Below, piece after piece: positions 9,267-18,456 of a stretch of 64,000 nucleotides of DNA. The DNA comes from Pseudomonas sp. NBRC 111124 (GTDB lineage: Bacteria > Pseudomonadota > Gammaproteobacteria > Pseudomonadales > Pseudomonadaceae). Below the pieces are notes generated by a model. That model ran no database searches. It had not been told where the DNA came from and saw only the letters and a list, made by a program, of their open reading frames with translations. The position numbers and the translations under genes were made by a program. The first letter of the stretch is position 1. Each line of letters begins with the position of its first letter. The stretch is from positions 124,001-188,000 of the forward strand of contig NZ_BCBA01000012.1 of assembly GCF_001320245.1 (NCBI RefSeq), written 5' to 3'.

Positions 9267-10460
9267 ATGACCTACGACTACTGCATCATCGGCGGCGGCA
9301 TCGTCGGCCTCGCCACCGCGATGGCCCTGCTCGAACAGCGCCCGGGCGCCTCCCTGCTGATCCTGGAAAAAGAAACCAGCCTGGGCCGCCACCAGACCGG
9401 CCACAACAGTGGCGTGATCCATGCGGGCATCTACTACGCACCGGGCAGCCTCAAGGCCGAACTGTGCAAGCGCGGCGCCCAGGCGACCAAGGACTTCTGC
9501 AGCGAACACGGCATCGCCTTCGAGGTGTGCGGCAAGCTGCTGGTGGCCTCCAATGACCTGGAAGTGCAGCGCATGCAAGCGCTGTACGAGCGCTCGCAGC
9601 AGAACGGCCTGAAGGTCGAGCGCCTGGACGCCGCCGCGCTGGCTGAACGTGAGCCGAACATCGTCGGCAAGGGCGCGCTGTTCCTCGATGCCACCGGCAT
9701 CGTCGACTACACCCAGGTGTGCAACGCCATGGCCAAGGTGATCCGCCAGGCCGGTGGCGAGGTGCACCTGTCGACCCGGGTGAACGCTATCCAGGAATAC
9801 CCCGACCACGTCGCCATCGCCACCGACAGCCACACCTGGCGCGCCCGCCAGCTGGTCGCCTGTGCTGGCCTGCAGTCGGACCGCCTGGCGCGCCTGGCCG
9901 GGGTGAAGATCGACCACCAGATCATCCCCTTCCGCGGCGAGTACTACCGCCTGCCGGCGAGCAAAAACCAGATCGTCAACCACCTGATCTACCCGATCCC
10001 CGACCCGGAGCTGCCGTTCCTCGGCGTGCACCTGACCCGCATGATCGACGGCAGCGTCACCGTCGGCCCGAATGCCGTGCTCGGCTTTGGCCGCGAGAAC
10101 TACCGCAAGTTTTCGGTGAACTGGCGCGACGTGGCCGAGTACGCGAGCTTTCCGGGCTTCTGGAAAACTATCTGGAACAACCTCGGCTCCGGCACCACCG
10201 AGATGAAGAACTCGCTGTTCAAGCGCGGTTACCTGGAACAGTGCCGCAAGTACTGCCCGTCGCTGCAAGTGGAAGACCTGCTGCCCTATGAAGCCGGCAT
10301 CCGCGCCCAGGCGGTGATGCGCAACGGCGCCTTGGTGCATGACTTCCTGTTCGCCGAGACCCCGCGCATGGTGCACGTCTGCAACGCACCGTCGCCGGCT
10401 GCCACCTCGGCCATTCCCATCGGCCAGATGATCGCCGAAAAGATCCTCAAGGCCCGCTGA
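9267..10460 (+). CDS. lhgO: L-2-hydroxyglutarate oxidase (FAD-dependent)
   Basis: Oxidises L-2-hydroxyglutarate to 2-oxoglutarate and passes electrons to the membrane quinone pool. The 397-residue protein has the N-terminal FAD-binding GGGIVG (residues 9-14), the family signature GRHQTGHNSGVIHAGIYY around residues 45-62, and the C-terminal VHVCNAPSPAATSAIPIG. Length matches the LhgO family. In P. putida the enzyme is often linked to csiD for glutarate breakdown; here it is instead between a GntR regulator and an MHS transporter 42 nt downstream. That suggests uptake and oxidation of external hydroxy acid under local control. Confidence 0.9.
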   Translation: MTYDYCIIGGGIVGLATAMALLEQRPGASLLILEKETSLGRHQTGHNSGVIHAGIYYAPGSLKAELCKRGAQATKDFCSEHGIAFEVCGKLLVASNDLEVQRMQALYERSQQNGLKVERLDAAALAEREPNIVGKGALFLDATGIVDYTQVCNAMAKVIRQAGGEVHLSTRVNAIQEYPDHVAIATDSHTWRARQLVACAGLQSDRLARLAGVKIDHQIIPFRGEYYRLPASKNQIVNHLIYPIPDPELPFLGVHLTRMIDGSVTVGPNAVLGFGRENYRKFSVNWRDVAEYASFPGFWKTIWNNLGSGTTEMKNSLFKRGYLEQCRKYCPSLQVEDLLPYEAGIRAQAVMRNGALVHDFLFAETPRMVHVCNAPSPAATSAIPIGQMIAEKILKAR

Positions 10461-10502
10461 AACCTGCCGCACCCACAACTACAAAGACAATAAGGAACCC
10501 TC

Positions 10503-11834
10503 ATGTCGGTACACCAGGCGGCCCCGGCCGCGCACGAAACCCCACAACAGCAACGCCAGCGCCTGCGCAAGGTGGCGGCGGCGACCATCTTCGGCTCGAT
10601 GCTGGAGTGGTACGACTTCTACCTTTACGCGACCATGGCGGCGATCGTGTTCTCGAAGATCTTCTTCGATGCCAGCAACCCGGCGGTAGCCTCGCTGCTG
10701 GCCTTCTCCACCTTTGCCATCGGCTTCATCGCCCGCCCCTTCGGCGGCATCCTGTTCGGCTACCTGGGCGACCGCTTCGGGCGCAAGCATGTGCTGGTGA
10801 TCACCTTCTGCATGATGGGTGTGTGCACGGCGCTGATCGGGCTGATTCCGAGCTATGCGAGCATCGGCATCTGGGCACCGATCCTGCTGGTGGTGATCCG
10901 CATCATTCAGGGCCTGGGTGCCGGTGCCGAACTGTCCGGCGCGGCAGTCACCTCCTATGAACACGCCAGCGAAGGCAAGCGCGGCAGCCAGGGCGCCTGG
11001 CCGGCGCTGGGGCTGAACCTGGGCCTGCTGCTGTCGTCGCTCACGGTGTATCTGCTGACCATGAACGGCAACGAATTCCTGCTCGCCGGCGGCTGGCGCA
11101 TCCCGTTCATCGCCAGCATCGCCCTGGTGGCGATCGGCCTGTGGGTGCGCAAGAGCATCCCCGAGACACCGGATTTCAAGGAGCTGGACAAGGCCGACAG
11201 CAGCAAGCCGCAGGTGTCGCCGCTGAAGCTGCTGTTCAGGAACGACCTCAAGGGCCTGGCCGTGGTGTTCTTCGTGGCCATCGGCTACAACGCCCTGAGC
11301 TACATCTTCAAGACCTTCTCGCTGGCCTACCTGACCCAGTTCAAGGGCGTCGAAGCGCATGTCACCTCACTGTCGGTGACCATCGCCAGCTTGGTGGCGA
11401 TCTTCGCCGTGCCGTTCTTCGGCTGGCTGTGCGACCGCTGGAGCAGCAAGACCGTGCTGATGCTCGGCGGGGTACTGTCGGCCCTGTTCGCCTACCCGTT
11501 CCTGCAGCTGCTGAGCACCGGTGAGCCGACCCAGATCTACATCGCCATCGCGATCGGCACCGGCATCCTCGCACCGATGATGTTCGCCCCGCAGGGTTCG
11601 TTTCTCAGTCGTCAGTTCCCGACCCAGACACGCTCGTCCGGCTTTGGTACCGGTCGCGAGATCGGCACGGCGGTGGCCGGCGGCTTGGCGCCACTGGGCG
11701 GGCTGGCCCTGGTGGCCAGTTCGGCAACCCATTCCACCGATGGCGTGGCGCTGATCCTGGCGATTGCCGGGGTGCTGGTGGTGGTGTTCGCCCTGTGCGA
11801 CCAGGGCCGCAAGCACTCCAGCGCGAAGAACTGA
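10503..11834 (+). CDS. Metabolite:H+ symporter (MFS, MHS family)
   Basis: The 443-residue inner-membrane protein has about 12 membrane segments. The MHS hallmark SMLEWYDFYLYATMAA is near residue 35 and the MFS loop motif GYLGDRFGRK near residue 88. The family (ShiA, KgtP and ProP relatives) imports organic acids or betaines with protons. It follows lhgO by 42 nt on the same strand, so it probably imports 2-hydroxyglutarate, 2-oxoglutarate or a similar dicarboxylate; this is inferred from context only. A strong hairpin follows the stop. Confidence 0.85.
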   Translation: MSVHQAAPAAHETPQQQRQRLRKVAAATIFGSMLEWYDFYLYATMAAIVFSKIFFDASNPAVASLLAFSTFAIGFIARPFGGILFGYLGDRFGRKHVLVITFCMMGVCTALIGLIPSYASIGIWAPILLVVIRIIQGLGAGAELSGAAVTSYEHASEGKRGSQGAWPALGLNLGLLLSSLTVYLLTMNGNEFLLAGGWRIPFIASIALVAIGLWVRKSIPETPDFKELDKADSSKPQVSPLKLLFRNDLKGLAVVFFVAIGYNALSYIFKTFSLAYLTQFKGVEAHVTSLSVTIASLVAIFAVPFFGWLCDRWSSKTVLMLGGVLSALFAYPFLQLLSTGEPTQIYIAIAIGTGILAPMMFAPQGSFLSRQFPTQTRSSGFGTGREIGTAVAGGLAPLGGLALVASSATHSTDGVALILAIAGVLVVVFALCDQGRKHSSAKN

Positions 11835-11842
11835 AGCCGGCT

Positions 11843-11875
11843 CCTGCCTCATCGCCAGACCGGCGATGAGGCAGG
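11843..11875 (+). terminator. Hairpin after the symporter gene
   Basis: A perfect 14-bp stem (CCTGCCTCATCGCC with its inverse) encloses a 5-nt loop, 9 nt after the stop. There is no T run, so it may act as a Rho-assisted or bidirectional barrier between the convergent symporter and lipase-like genes. Confidence 0.55.
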
Positions 11876-11893
11876 CCCCGTCGGCGCAATCCT

Positions 11894-13099
11894 TCAGCCA
11901 ACAGGGTTGTCATGCACCACCCGCCCACCCTGCGCCGGCCGGTCGACAAACAGCGTATCCAGCCCACTGCTGTGCAATCCCTTCAATGCGTTCCAGTGTG
12001 CCGAGGCATGTATGTACCTTGTTTGCAACAACGTCTCTTGCTCAGCAGACAACCCCGCACCGCCGTTCAGCACGTGATCGTGCAGCGTGCCGCTGACGCC
12101 CTGCAACTCCTCCGGCACCCTGTGAGCCTCGACATCGCCCACTGGCAGAAAAGGCACGCCATTGCGCAGCCCCAGTTCACGCATGATGCTCAGGTAGACC
12201 CGCGACAAATGGCCACTCACTTGGCGCTCCCGGTAAGCCGCCGCGTACACGTGTTTCTGCACCTCGTCCCGCTGCGCCCTGCCCCCATTGGCGGGCACCT
12301 CCCAGGTCAACACCCGCGGCAACGGTTCGCCAAAGTCGGCGAGCGAAGCACTGGCCTTGGCATAGGCCTGGGTTCGTTCGGCTGGCGTTGCCTGCGTCAC
12401 CTGGTTCGAAAAGGGTCTGCTCAACAACACCTGCTCTTGCATCGACTCCGGATAGCCACCGCCGATATCGGCATGCACGCCAGGCACGATGATGTCGTTG
12501 CAGCTACGCACCAGGGCAAAATTGTGCCGATGCTCATCCCTGGCCACCAACTGCACCACTTGCCGGGCAATGCTTGCGGGCAACCCGAGGCGCAGGTCAC
12601 CTTGGTGCCCATCGGCGGGGTCGAAATGACCGCGCAGGGGGTCGACGATGGCAGCCACCGTGTCGAACAGGCCGATGAAGTTAATCGCGCGCGCCCGTTG
12701 CAGCTCGGCCGGCAGGTCCTCTTCGGTGCCCAGTTGGTTGGCCAGATGCCTGGCAGCGGCCGCACCGCGACTGAAACCGAACAGGTCGAACTCGACCCGC
12801 TCGGGCACTGCCAGCAGGCGCAACTGCTCGGCGACCCCCGTCAAAGCCTGGGACACACGCGCTTGCACACCCGTTGCGCCTCTGCCGGTTGCTTGCGCAT
12901 ACAGCGAATCTGGCGCCCCCGTGGTGGTACCGACGCCTTCTACATACAGTTTGATGAACTGCTGGGCACCCACTTGCCCTTGCGGGTAAAGCCCATGCAA
13001 GAGTGCGATGTTGCTGGGAGGCTGAGTGGCATTGCCCTGATTGTTGCCTGTACCGTCAAAGAAGATACCCACCCGCACACCGCTGTATTGCTTGCCCAT
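11894..13099 (-). CDS. DUF2235 / Tle1-like alpha-beta hydrolase, candidate T6SS phospholipase
   Basis: The 401-residue protein starts at 13099 (MGKQYSGVRVGIFFDGTGNN), with AACAGGAA upstream; the frame is open further up to 13282 but that part is unlike the family. The FFDGTGN motif marks DUF2235. The nucleophile elbow GFSRG puts the serine at about S110, and D146 (FDTV) and the GVHADIGGGY segment (about 207-216) fit the rest of the hydrolase core. Tle1 family members are type VI secretion lipases that attack rival membranes. Here there is no VgrG, PAAR or Tli immunity gene next door, and no signal peptide. It is divergent from the Bat operon. Function could also be an unrelated cytoplasmic hydrolase. 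Confidence 0.75.
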   Translation of the reverse strand: MGKQYSGVRVGIFFDGTGNNQGNATQPPSNIALLHGLYPQGQVGAQQFIKLYVEGVGTTTGAPDSLYAQATGRGATGVQARVSQALTGVAEQLRLLAVPERVEFDLFGFSRGAAAARHLANQLGTEEDLPAELQRARAINFIGLFDTVAAIVDPLRGHFDPADGHQGDLRLGLPASIARQVVQLVARDEHRHNFALVRSCNDIIVPGVHADIGGGYPESMQEQVLLSRPFSNQVTQATPAERTQAYAKASASLADFGEPLPRVLTWEVPANGGRAQRDEVQKHVYAAAYRERQVSGHLSRVYLSIMRELGLRNGVPFLPVGDVEAHRVPEELQGVSGTLHDHVLNGGAGLSAEQETLLQTRYIHASAHWNALKGLHSSGLDTLFVDRPAQGGRVVHDNPVG

Positions 13100-13273
13100 G
13101 GTCGTATTCCTGTTCGCTCTGGAGGCGACAGAAAACGACAAACAGCCCACGGGCAACATCAGCCAACCCCGCAATGCCTGCGTGCAGATTTCGACGCGGC
13201 ACCGCGGATAGATTAAAGTATCCCCCCCTGCCAGGCTGCCCGCACCCTGGCGCAAATCCAGGAACCGCCGCCG

Positions 13274-14233
<960 letters not shown>

Positions 14234-14236
14234 CCC

Positions 14237-15181
14237 ATGCCCACCGCGCCGCAGGCCGAACCCGGCATCCGCATCGGCCTCGCCGAACTGATCGACATGC
14301 GCCACCGCGTGCGCGAAATCCAGTTGTTTTCCCGCCCCGGTCAGCGCAGCCCGCTGGTTGGCCTGCACCATTCCAAGCTGCGCGGGCGTGGCGTGGATTT
14401 CGACCAGGTGCGCGTGTACCAGGCCGGTGACGATGTGCGCAACATCGACTGGCGCGTGACCGCACGTACCCAGGAGCCGCACACCAAGCTGTTCCATGAA
14501 GAGCGCGAACGGCCGATCTTCATCCTCGTCGAACAGAGCCAGCGCCTGTTCTTTGGCTCGGGGCTGATGTTCAAGTCGGTGCTCGCGGCCGAAGCCGCCG
14601 CGCTGTTCGGCTGGGCCGCCCTGGGCCACAACGACCGCATCGGCGGCCTGGTGTTCGGCGACAACGAGCACCACGAGATCAAACCTCGGCGCAGCAAGCA
14701 AAGCCTGCTGCAGCTGCTTAACCGCCTGGCCAAGGTCAACCAGGCCTTGCACACCGAAGCCGCGCCCCAGACCGACAGCCTCGGCCTGGCCCTGCGCCGC
14801 GCCCGCGAAGTGCTGCGCCCCGGCAGCCTGGCCATCGTCATCTGCGATGAACGCTCGCTCAGCGCCCAGGCCGAGCAACACCTGGCCATGCTCTCGCGCC
14901 ATTGCGACCTGCTGCTGATGCCGGTGTCCGACCCGCTCGACCACGCGCTGCCCGCTGCCGGCCTGCTGCGCTTCGCCCAGCGCGGCGCCCAGCTGGAGCT
15001 CGATACCCTAGACGCCAACCTGCGCCAGGCCTACCGTCAACAGGCCGAAGCGCGCATCGAACGCTGGGAGCTGATGGCGCAGAAGCTGCGCGTGGTACTG
15101 ATGCCGCTGAGCACCCAGAGCGAGATGATCGAACAACTGCGCGAATACCTGAACGCCCAACGCCCCGGGAGCGGTCAATGA
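14237..15181 (+). CDS. DUF58 domain protein of the Bat operon
   Basis: The 314-residue protein has the DUF58 signature RGVDFDQVRVYQAGDDVRNI followed by DWRVTART (about residues 50-78). DUF58 proteins have a degenerate VWA-like fold and accompany MoxR. The start is 3 nt after the moxR stop and the end overlaps the next start by 4 nt (ATGA), so the genes are translationally coupled. No membrane segment is evident. The role in envelope stress or complex assembly is inferred from the conserved operon. Confidence 0.85.
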   Translation: MPTAPQAEPGIRIGLAELIDMRHRVREIQLFSRPGQRSPLVGLHHSKLRGRGVDFDQVRVYQAGDDVRNIDWRVTARTQEPHTKLFHEERERPIFILVEQSQRLFFGSGLMFKSVLAAEAAALFGWAALGHNDRIGGLVFGDNEHHEIKPRRSKQSLLQLLNRLAKVNQALHTEAAPQTDSLGLALRRAREVLRPGSLAIVICDERSLSAQAEQHLAMLSRHCDLLLMPVSDPLDHALPAAGLLRFAQRGAQLELDTLDANLRQAYRQQAEARIERWELMAQKLRVVLMPLSTQSEMIEQLREYLNAQRPGSGQ

Positions 15182-15672
15182 ACCCGCTGGACCAGCTGCA
15201 ACCGCTGATCGCACCGCCGGCGATCGGCCTGTGGCCGCCGGCGCCGGGCTGGTGGCTGCTGCTCGCACTGCTGCCGCTGCTGGCCTGGGGCCTGTGGCGG
15301 GTGCGCCGCTGGCGCCCGGGCAAACGCCCGGTGGTGCGTGCCGAGCTGCCGCTCGACCCGGTGCGCCTGGAAGCCCTGGCCGAGCTTGCCCGCCTGCCCC
15401 GCCCCTACGACGGCGCGCCGGCCGGCGCCTGGCTGCAGCAGATCAACGCCCTGCTCAAGCGCCTGTGCCGCAACCACTACCCGGGCGCCAACAGCCATAC
15501 CTTGAACGGCCGCCAGTGGCTGGCCTTTCTCGACAACCGCTGCCCCGCCGCCGGCCTGACCCGCTGGATGGTGCTGGTCGAAGGCGCCTACAAGCCCGAA
15601 TGCAAGCTCGACGACAAGGCCATCGCCGGGCTCAGCCAGGCGGTCGAAACCTGGATTCGCAAACATGTTTGA
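15178..15672 (+). CDS. DUF4381 membrane protein of the Bat operon
   Basis: The 164-residue protein starts MNPLDQLQPLIAPPAIGLWP with one membrane helix at about residues 23-42 (PGWWLLLALLPLLAWGLW), then a basic stretch and a soluble domain. The start at 15178 overlaps the DUF58 stop by 4 nt, and the 3' end overlaps the next gene by 8 nt. The open frame extends upstream to 14902 but this is inside DUF58. DUF4381 proteins are typical of MoxR-VWA operons; their exact role is unknown. Confidence 0.85.
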   Translation: MNPLDQLQPLIAPPAIGLWPPAPGWWLLLALLPLLAWGLWRVRRWRPGKRPVVRAELPLDPVRLEALAELARLPRPYDGAPAGAWLQQINALLKRLCRNHYPGANSHTLNGRQWLAFLDNRCPAAGLTRWMVLVEGAYKPECKLDDKAIAGLSQAVETWIRKHV

Positions 15673-16741
15673 ACTGGCCTGGCCGTGGATCTTCGCGCTG
15701 CTGCCGCTGCCGTGGCTGGCGCGCCTGCTGCTGCCGGCCGCCGACAGCGGCGAGCCAGTGCTCAAGGTTGGCTTCCTCGACGAACTGGAAGGCCTGGCCG
15801 GGCGCCGTGCACGCCTGAACCTGCCGACCCTGCGCCAACAAGCGCCCTATATGGTGATCTGGCTGTTGCTGCTGCTGGCCGCCGCGCGCCCGCAATGGCT
15901 TGGCGAACCGGTGCCGGTGGCCTCCAGTGGCCGCGACCTGCTGGTCGCGGTGGATGTCTCGGGCTCGATGGACTTCCCCGACATGCAGTGGAAGGACGAA
16001 GACATCAGCCGCCTCGACCTGGTCAAGGCATTGCTCGGCGACTTCCTGCAGGACCGCCAAGGCGATCGTGTTGGCTTGATCCTGTTCGGCAGCCAGGCCT
16101 ACCTGCAGGCGCCGCTGACCTTCGACCGGCGCACCGTGCGCACCTTTCTCGACGAGGCGCAGATCGGCATCGCCGGCAAGAACACCGCCATTGGTGATGC
16201 CATCGGCCTGGCGGTCAAGCGCCTGCGCCAACGCCCGGCGCAAAGCCGGGTGCTGGTACTGGTCACCGATGGCGCCAACAACGGCGGGCAGATCCACCCA
16301 CTGACCGCCGCCCGCCTGGCCGCCCAGGAAGGCGTGCGCATCTACACCATCGGCATTGGCGCAAACCCCGAGGCCAGCGGCACGCCCGGGCTGCTCGGCC
16401 TGAACCCGAGCCTGGACCTCGACGAAGCGTCACTCAAAGAAATTGCCGACATCACCCATGGCGCCTACTTCCGCGCCCACGACGGCGCCGAACTGAATGC
16501 CATTGGCGACACCCTTGACCAGCTTGAACCAGTGGCCCAGCAACCAACCCAGGCGCGTACCGCCAAGGCCCTGTATGCCTGGCCGCTGGCCTTGGCCCTG
16601 CTGCTCAGCGTGCTGCTGGTGGTGGCGGCGCAATGGCCCGACAACCTGCTGCACAAGGTGCTGCGCAAACCGCGATTCCTGCAGCCCCATCCGGAATGGC
16701 GCCAGCGCCTGAAACGCCTGCGCCTGAGGAAACGGCGATGA
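15665..16741 (+). CDS. VWA-domain membrane protein (BatA-like)
   Basis: The 358-residue protein has an N-terminal membrane anchor with two hydrophobic segments (about 5-25 and 58-76), a VWA domain facing the periplasm, and a C-terminal helix (about 300-320). The metal-ion site DxSxS is intact as D97-V-S99-G-S101. It overlaps its neighbours by 8 nt upstream and 4 nt downstream. It is the likely metal-dependent binding partner of the MoxR complex. Compare the following gene, whose equivalent site is lost. Confidence 0.88.
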   Translation: MFELAWPWIFALLPLPWLARLLLPAADSGEPVLKVGFLDELEGLAGRRARLNLPTLRQQAPYMVIWLLLLLAAARPQWLGEPVPVASSGRDLLVAVDVSGSMDFPDMQWKDEDISRLDLVKALLGDFLQDRQGDRVGLILFGSQAYLQAPLTFDRRTVRTFLDEAQIGIAGKNTAIGDAIGLAVKRLRQRPAQSRVLVLVTDGANNGGQIHPLTAARLAAQEGVRIYTIGIGANPEASGTPGLLGLNPSLDLDEASLKEIADITHGAYFRAHDGAELNAIGDTLDQLEPVAQQPTQARTAKALYAWPLALALLLSVLLVVAAQWPDNLLHKVLRKPRFLQPHPEWRQRLKRLRLRKRR

Positions 16742-18456
16742 TCGATCTCTGGCCCCAATGGCTGCGCCCGCTCTGGCTGCTGGTGGTACCCCTGCTCGCC
16801 TGGCTGCTGTTCAAGCTGTGGCACCGGCGCAAGCGCGCCGGGCGCTGGCAGATGATCCTGCCACCGGCCTTCCACCCGGTGTTGCTTGGCGGCGGTAGCG
16901 GCAGCAACAGCAAGCTGCCGTGGGTGGCCCTGGGCCTGGCCTGGTTGCTGGTGGTCCTGGCCCTGCTCGGGCCGAGCTGGCAACGCCTGGAAGAAACCCG
17001 CCAGCGCCCGGCCGACCCGCTGGTGATCCTGCTCGAACTGACCCCGCAGATGCTCGCCGAGGACGTTGCCCCCAACCGCCTGGAACAGGCCCGGCGCAAG
17101 ATCCTCGACCTGCTCGAACACCGCCACGACAGCCAGACCGCACTGATCGTCTATGCCGGCAGTGCACACACCCTGGTGCCGCTCTCGGATGACCTGGGTA
17201 CCACGCGCAACCTGCTGGAAGCCATCGACCCGTCGATCATGCCCAAACCCGGCCAGCGCGCCGACCTGGCCGTGCAGAAAGGCCTGGCCCTGCTGGCCCA
17301 GAGCGGCCTCGGCCAGGGCCGTCTGCTGCTGGTCGGTTCGGCCCTGAGCGCACCGGAACGCCAGGGCATCACCCAGGCCCTCGGCCGCCAGGGCCCAAGC
17401 CTGCTGATGCTCGGCATCGGCACCAGCGACGGCGCGCCGGTACGCCAGGCCAATGGTGAATTCCTCAAGGATGACCAAGGTGGCATCCTCCTGCCACGCC
17501 TCGACAGCGCCAGCCTCAAGGCTTTCATCAATGGCACCGGTGGGCGCTACCGCCACGCCCGCATCGACGACCTCGACCTGCGCGGCCTGGGCCTGTTCGA
17601 CAACCCCCGCCATCTGCGCGATGCCGGCCAGACCCTGCAACTGGACAGCTGGGCCGACCAGGGTTACTGGCTGTTGCTGCCGCTGTTGCTGCTGGCCGCC
17701 TGTGCCGGGCGCCGCGGCTGGCTATTCTGCCTGCCACTGCTGGTGGTCCTGCCACAACCCAGCCAGGCGTTCGAATTCAACGACCTATGGCTGCGCCCCG
17801 ACCAACAGGGCCAGATGCTGCTGCGCAAGCAGCACCCGGCAGACGCCGCCCGGCACTTCCAGAACCCGCAGTGGCGCGGCATGGCGCTGTACCAGGCGGG
17901 CGACTACGCCGGTGCCGCCGAGGCCTTCGCCCAGGGCGACAGCGCCGCAGACCACTACAATCGAGGCAATGCCCTGGCCCGCAGCGGCGAGCTGGAAGCG
18001 GCGGTGGATGCCTACGAGCAGGCCCTGGAGCGCCAGCCCGACTTGCAACCGGCGCTGGCCAACCAGGCGCTGGTACAGCAGTTGCTGCAGCAACGCGAAG
18101 CCCAGGCGGAAGAAAAACCGGCCGACAGCGACGCCCAAGGCAGCCCCGGCAGTGAAACCGAGGGCAACAGCAGCTCGGCCAGCAGCCCCGCGCAAGGGAC
18201 GCCCGGCAGTGATGAACAGGCCAACGCCGAAAAACCCGGTGAAGGTAGCAGCAACAGCCAGGCGGCGCCTGGCAACCAGGGGGGCGATGACGACAGCATC
18301 ACCCAGCCGCCGCAGCGCCCGGTATCGACCAGCCTCGATGCCGAACAGCGCCAAGCCCTGGAACAATGGCTGCGCGAGATCCCCGACAACCCGGCGGAAC
18401 TGTTGCGGCGCAAATTCTGGTATGAACAGCAATTGCATCAGGAAAAAACACGATGA
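16738..18456 (+). CDS. VWA plus TPR membrane protein (BatB/BatC fusion) with degenerate MIDAS
   Basis: The 572-residue protein starts at 16738 (MIDLWPQWLRPLWLL). In order it has two N-terminal membrane helices, a VWA domain (about 95-290), a third hydrophobic segment (about 308-345), TPR repeats (about 380-450, e.g. YNRGNALARSGELEAAVDAY), a low-complexity Gln/Ser/Gly/Glu linker and a final conserved helix. Where DxSxS is expected it reads E100-L-T102-P-Q104, so metal binding is probably lost. This is a fusion of the BatB and BatC parts found separately in other phyla. It overlaps both neighbours by 4 nt. Confidence 0.85.
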   Translation: MIDLWPQWLRPLWLLVVPLLAWLLFKLWHRRKRAGRWQMILPPAFHPVLLGGGSGSNSKLPWVALGLAWLLVVLALLGPSWQRLEETRQRPADPLVILLELTPQMLAEDVAPNRLEQARRKILDLLEHRHDSQTALIVYAGSAHTLVPLSDDLGTTRNLLEAIDPSIMPKPGQRADLAVQKGLALLAQSGLGQGRLLLVGSALSAPERQGITQALGRQGPSLLMLGIGTSDGAPVRQANGEFLKDDQGGILLPRLDSASLKAFINGTGGRYRHARIDDLDLRGLGLFDNPRHLRDAGQTLQLDSWADQGYWLLLPLLLLAACAGRRGWLFCLPLLVVLPQPSQAFEFNDLWLRPDQQGQMLLRKQHPADAARHFQNPQWRGMALYQAGDYAGAAEAFAQGDSAADHYNRGNALARSGELEAAVDAYEQALERQPDLQPALANQALVQQLLQQREAQAEEKPADSDAQGSPGSETEGNSSSASSPAQGTPGSDEQANAEKPGEGSSNSQAAPGNQGGDDDSITQPPQRPVSTSLDAEQRQALEQWLREIPDNPAELLRRKFWYEQQLHQEKTR

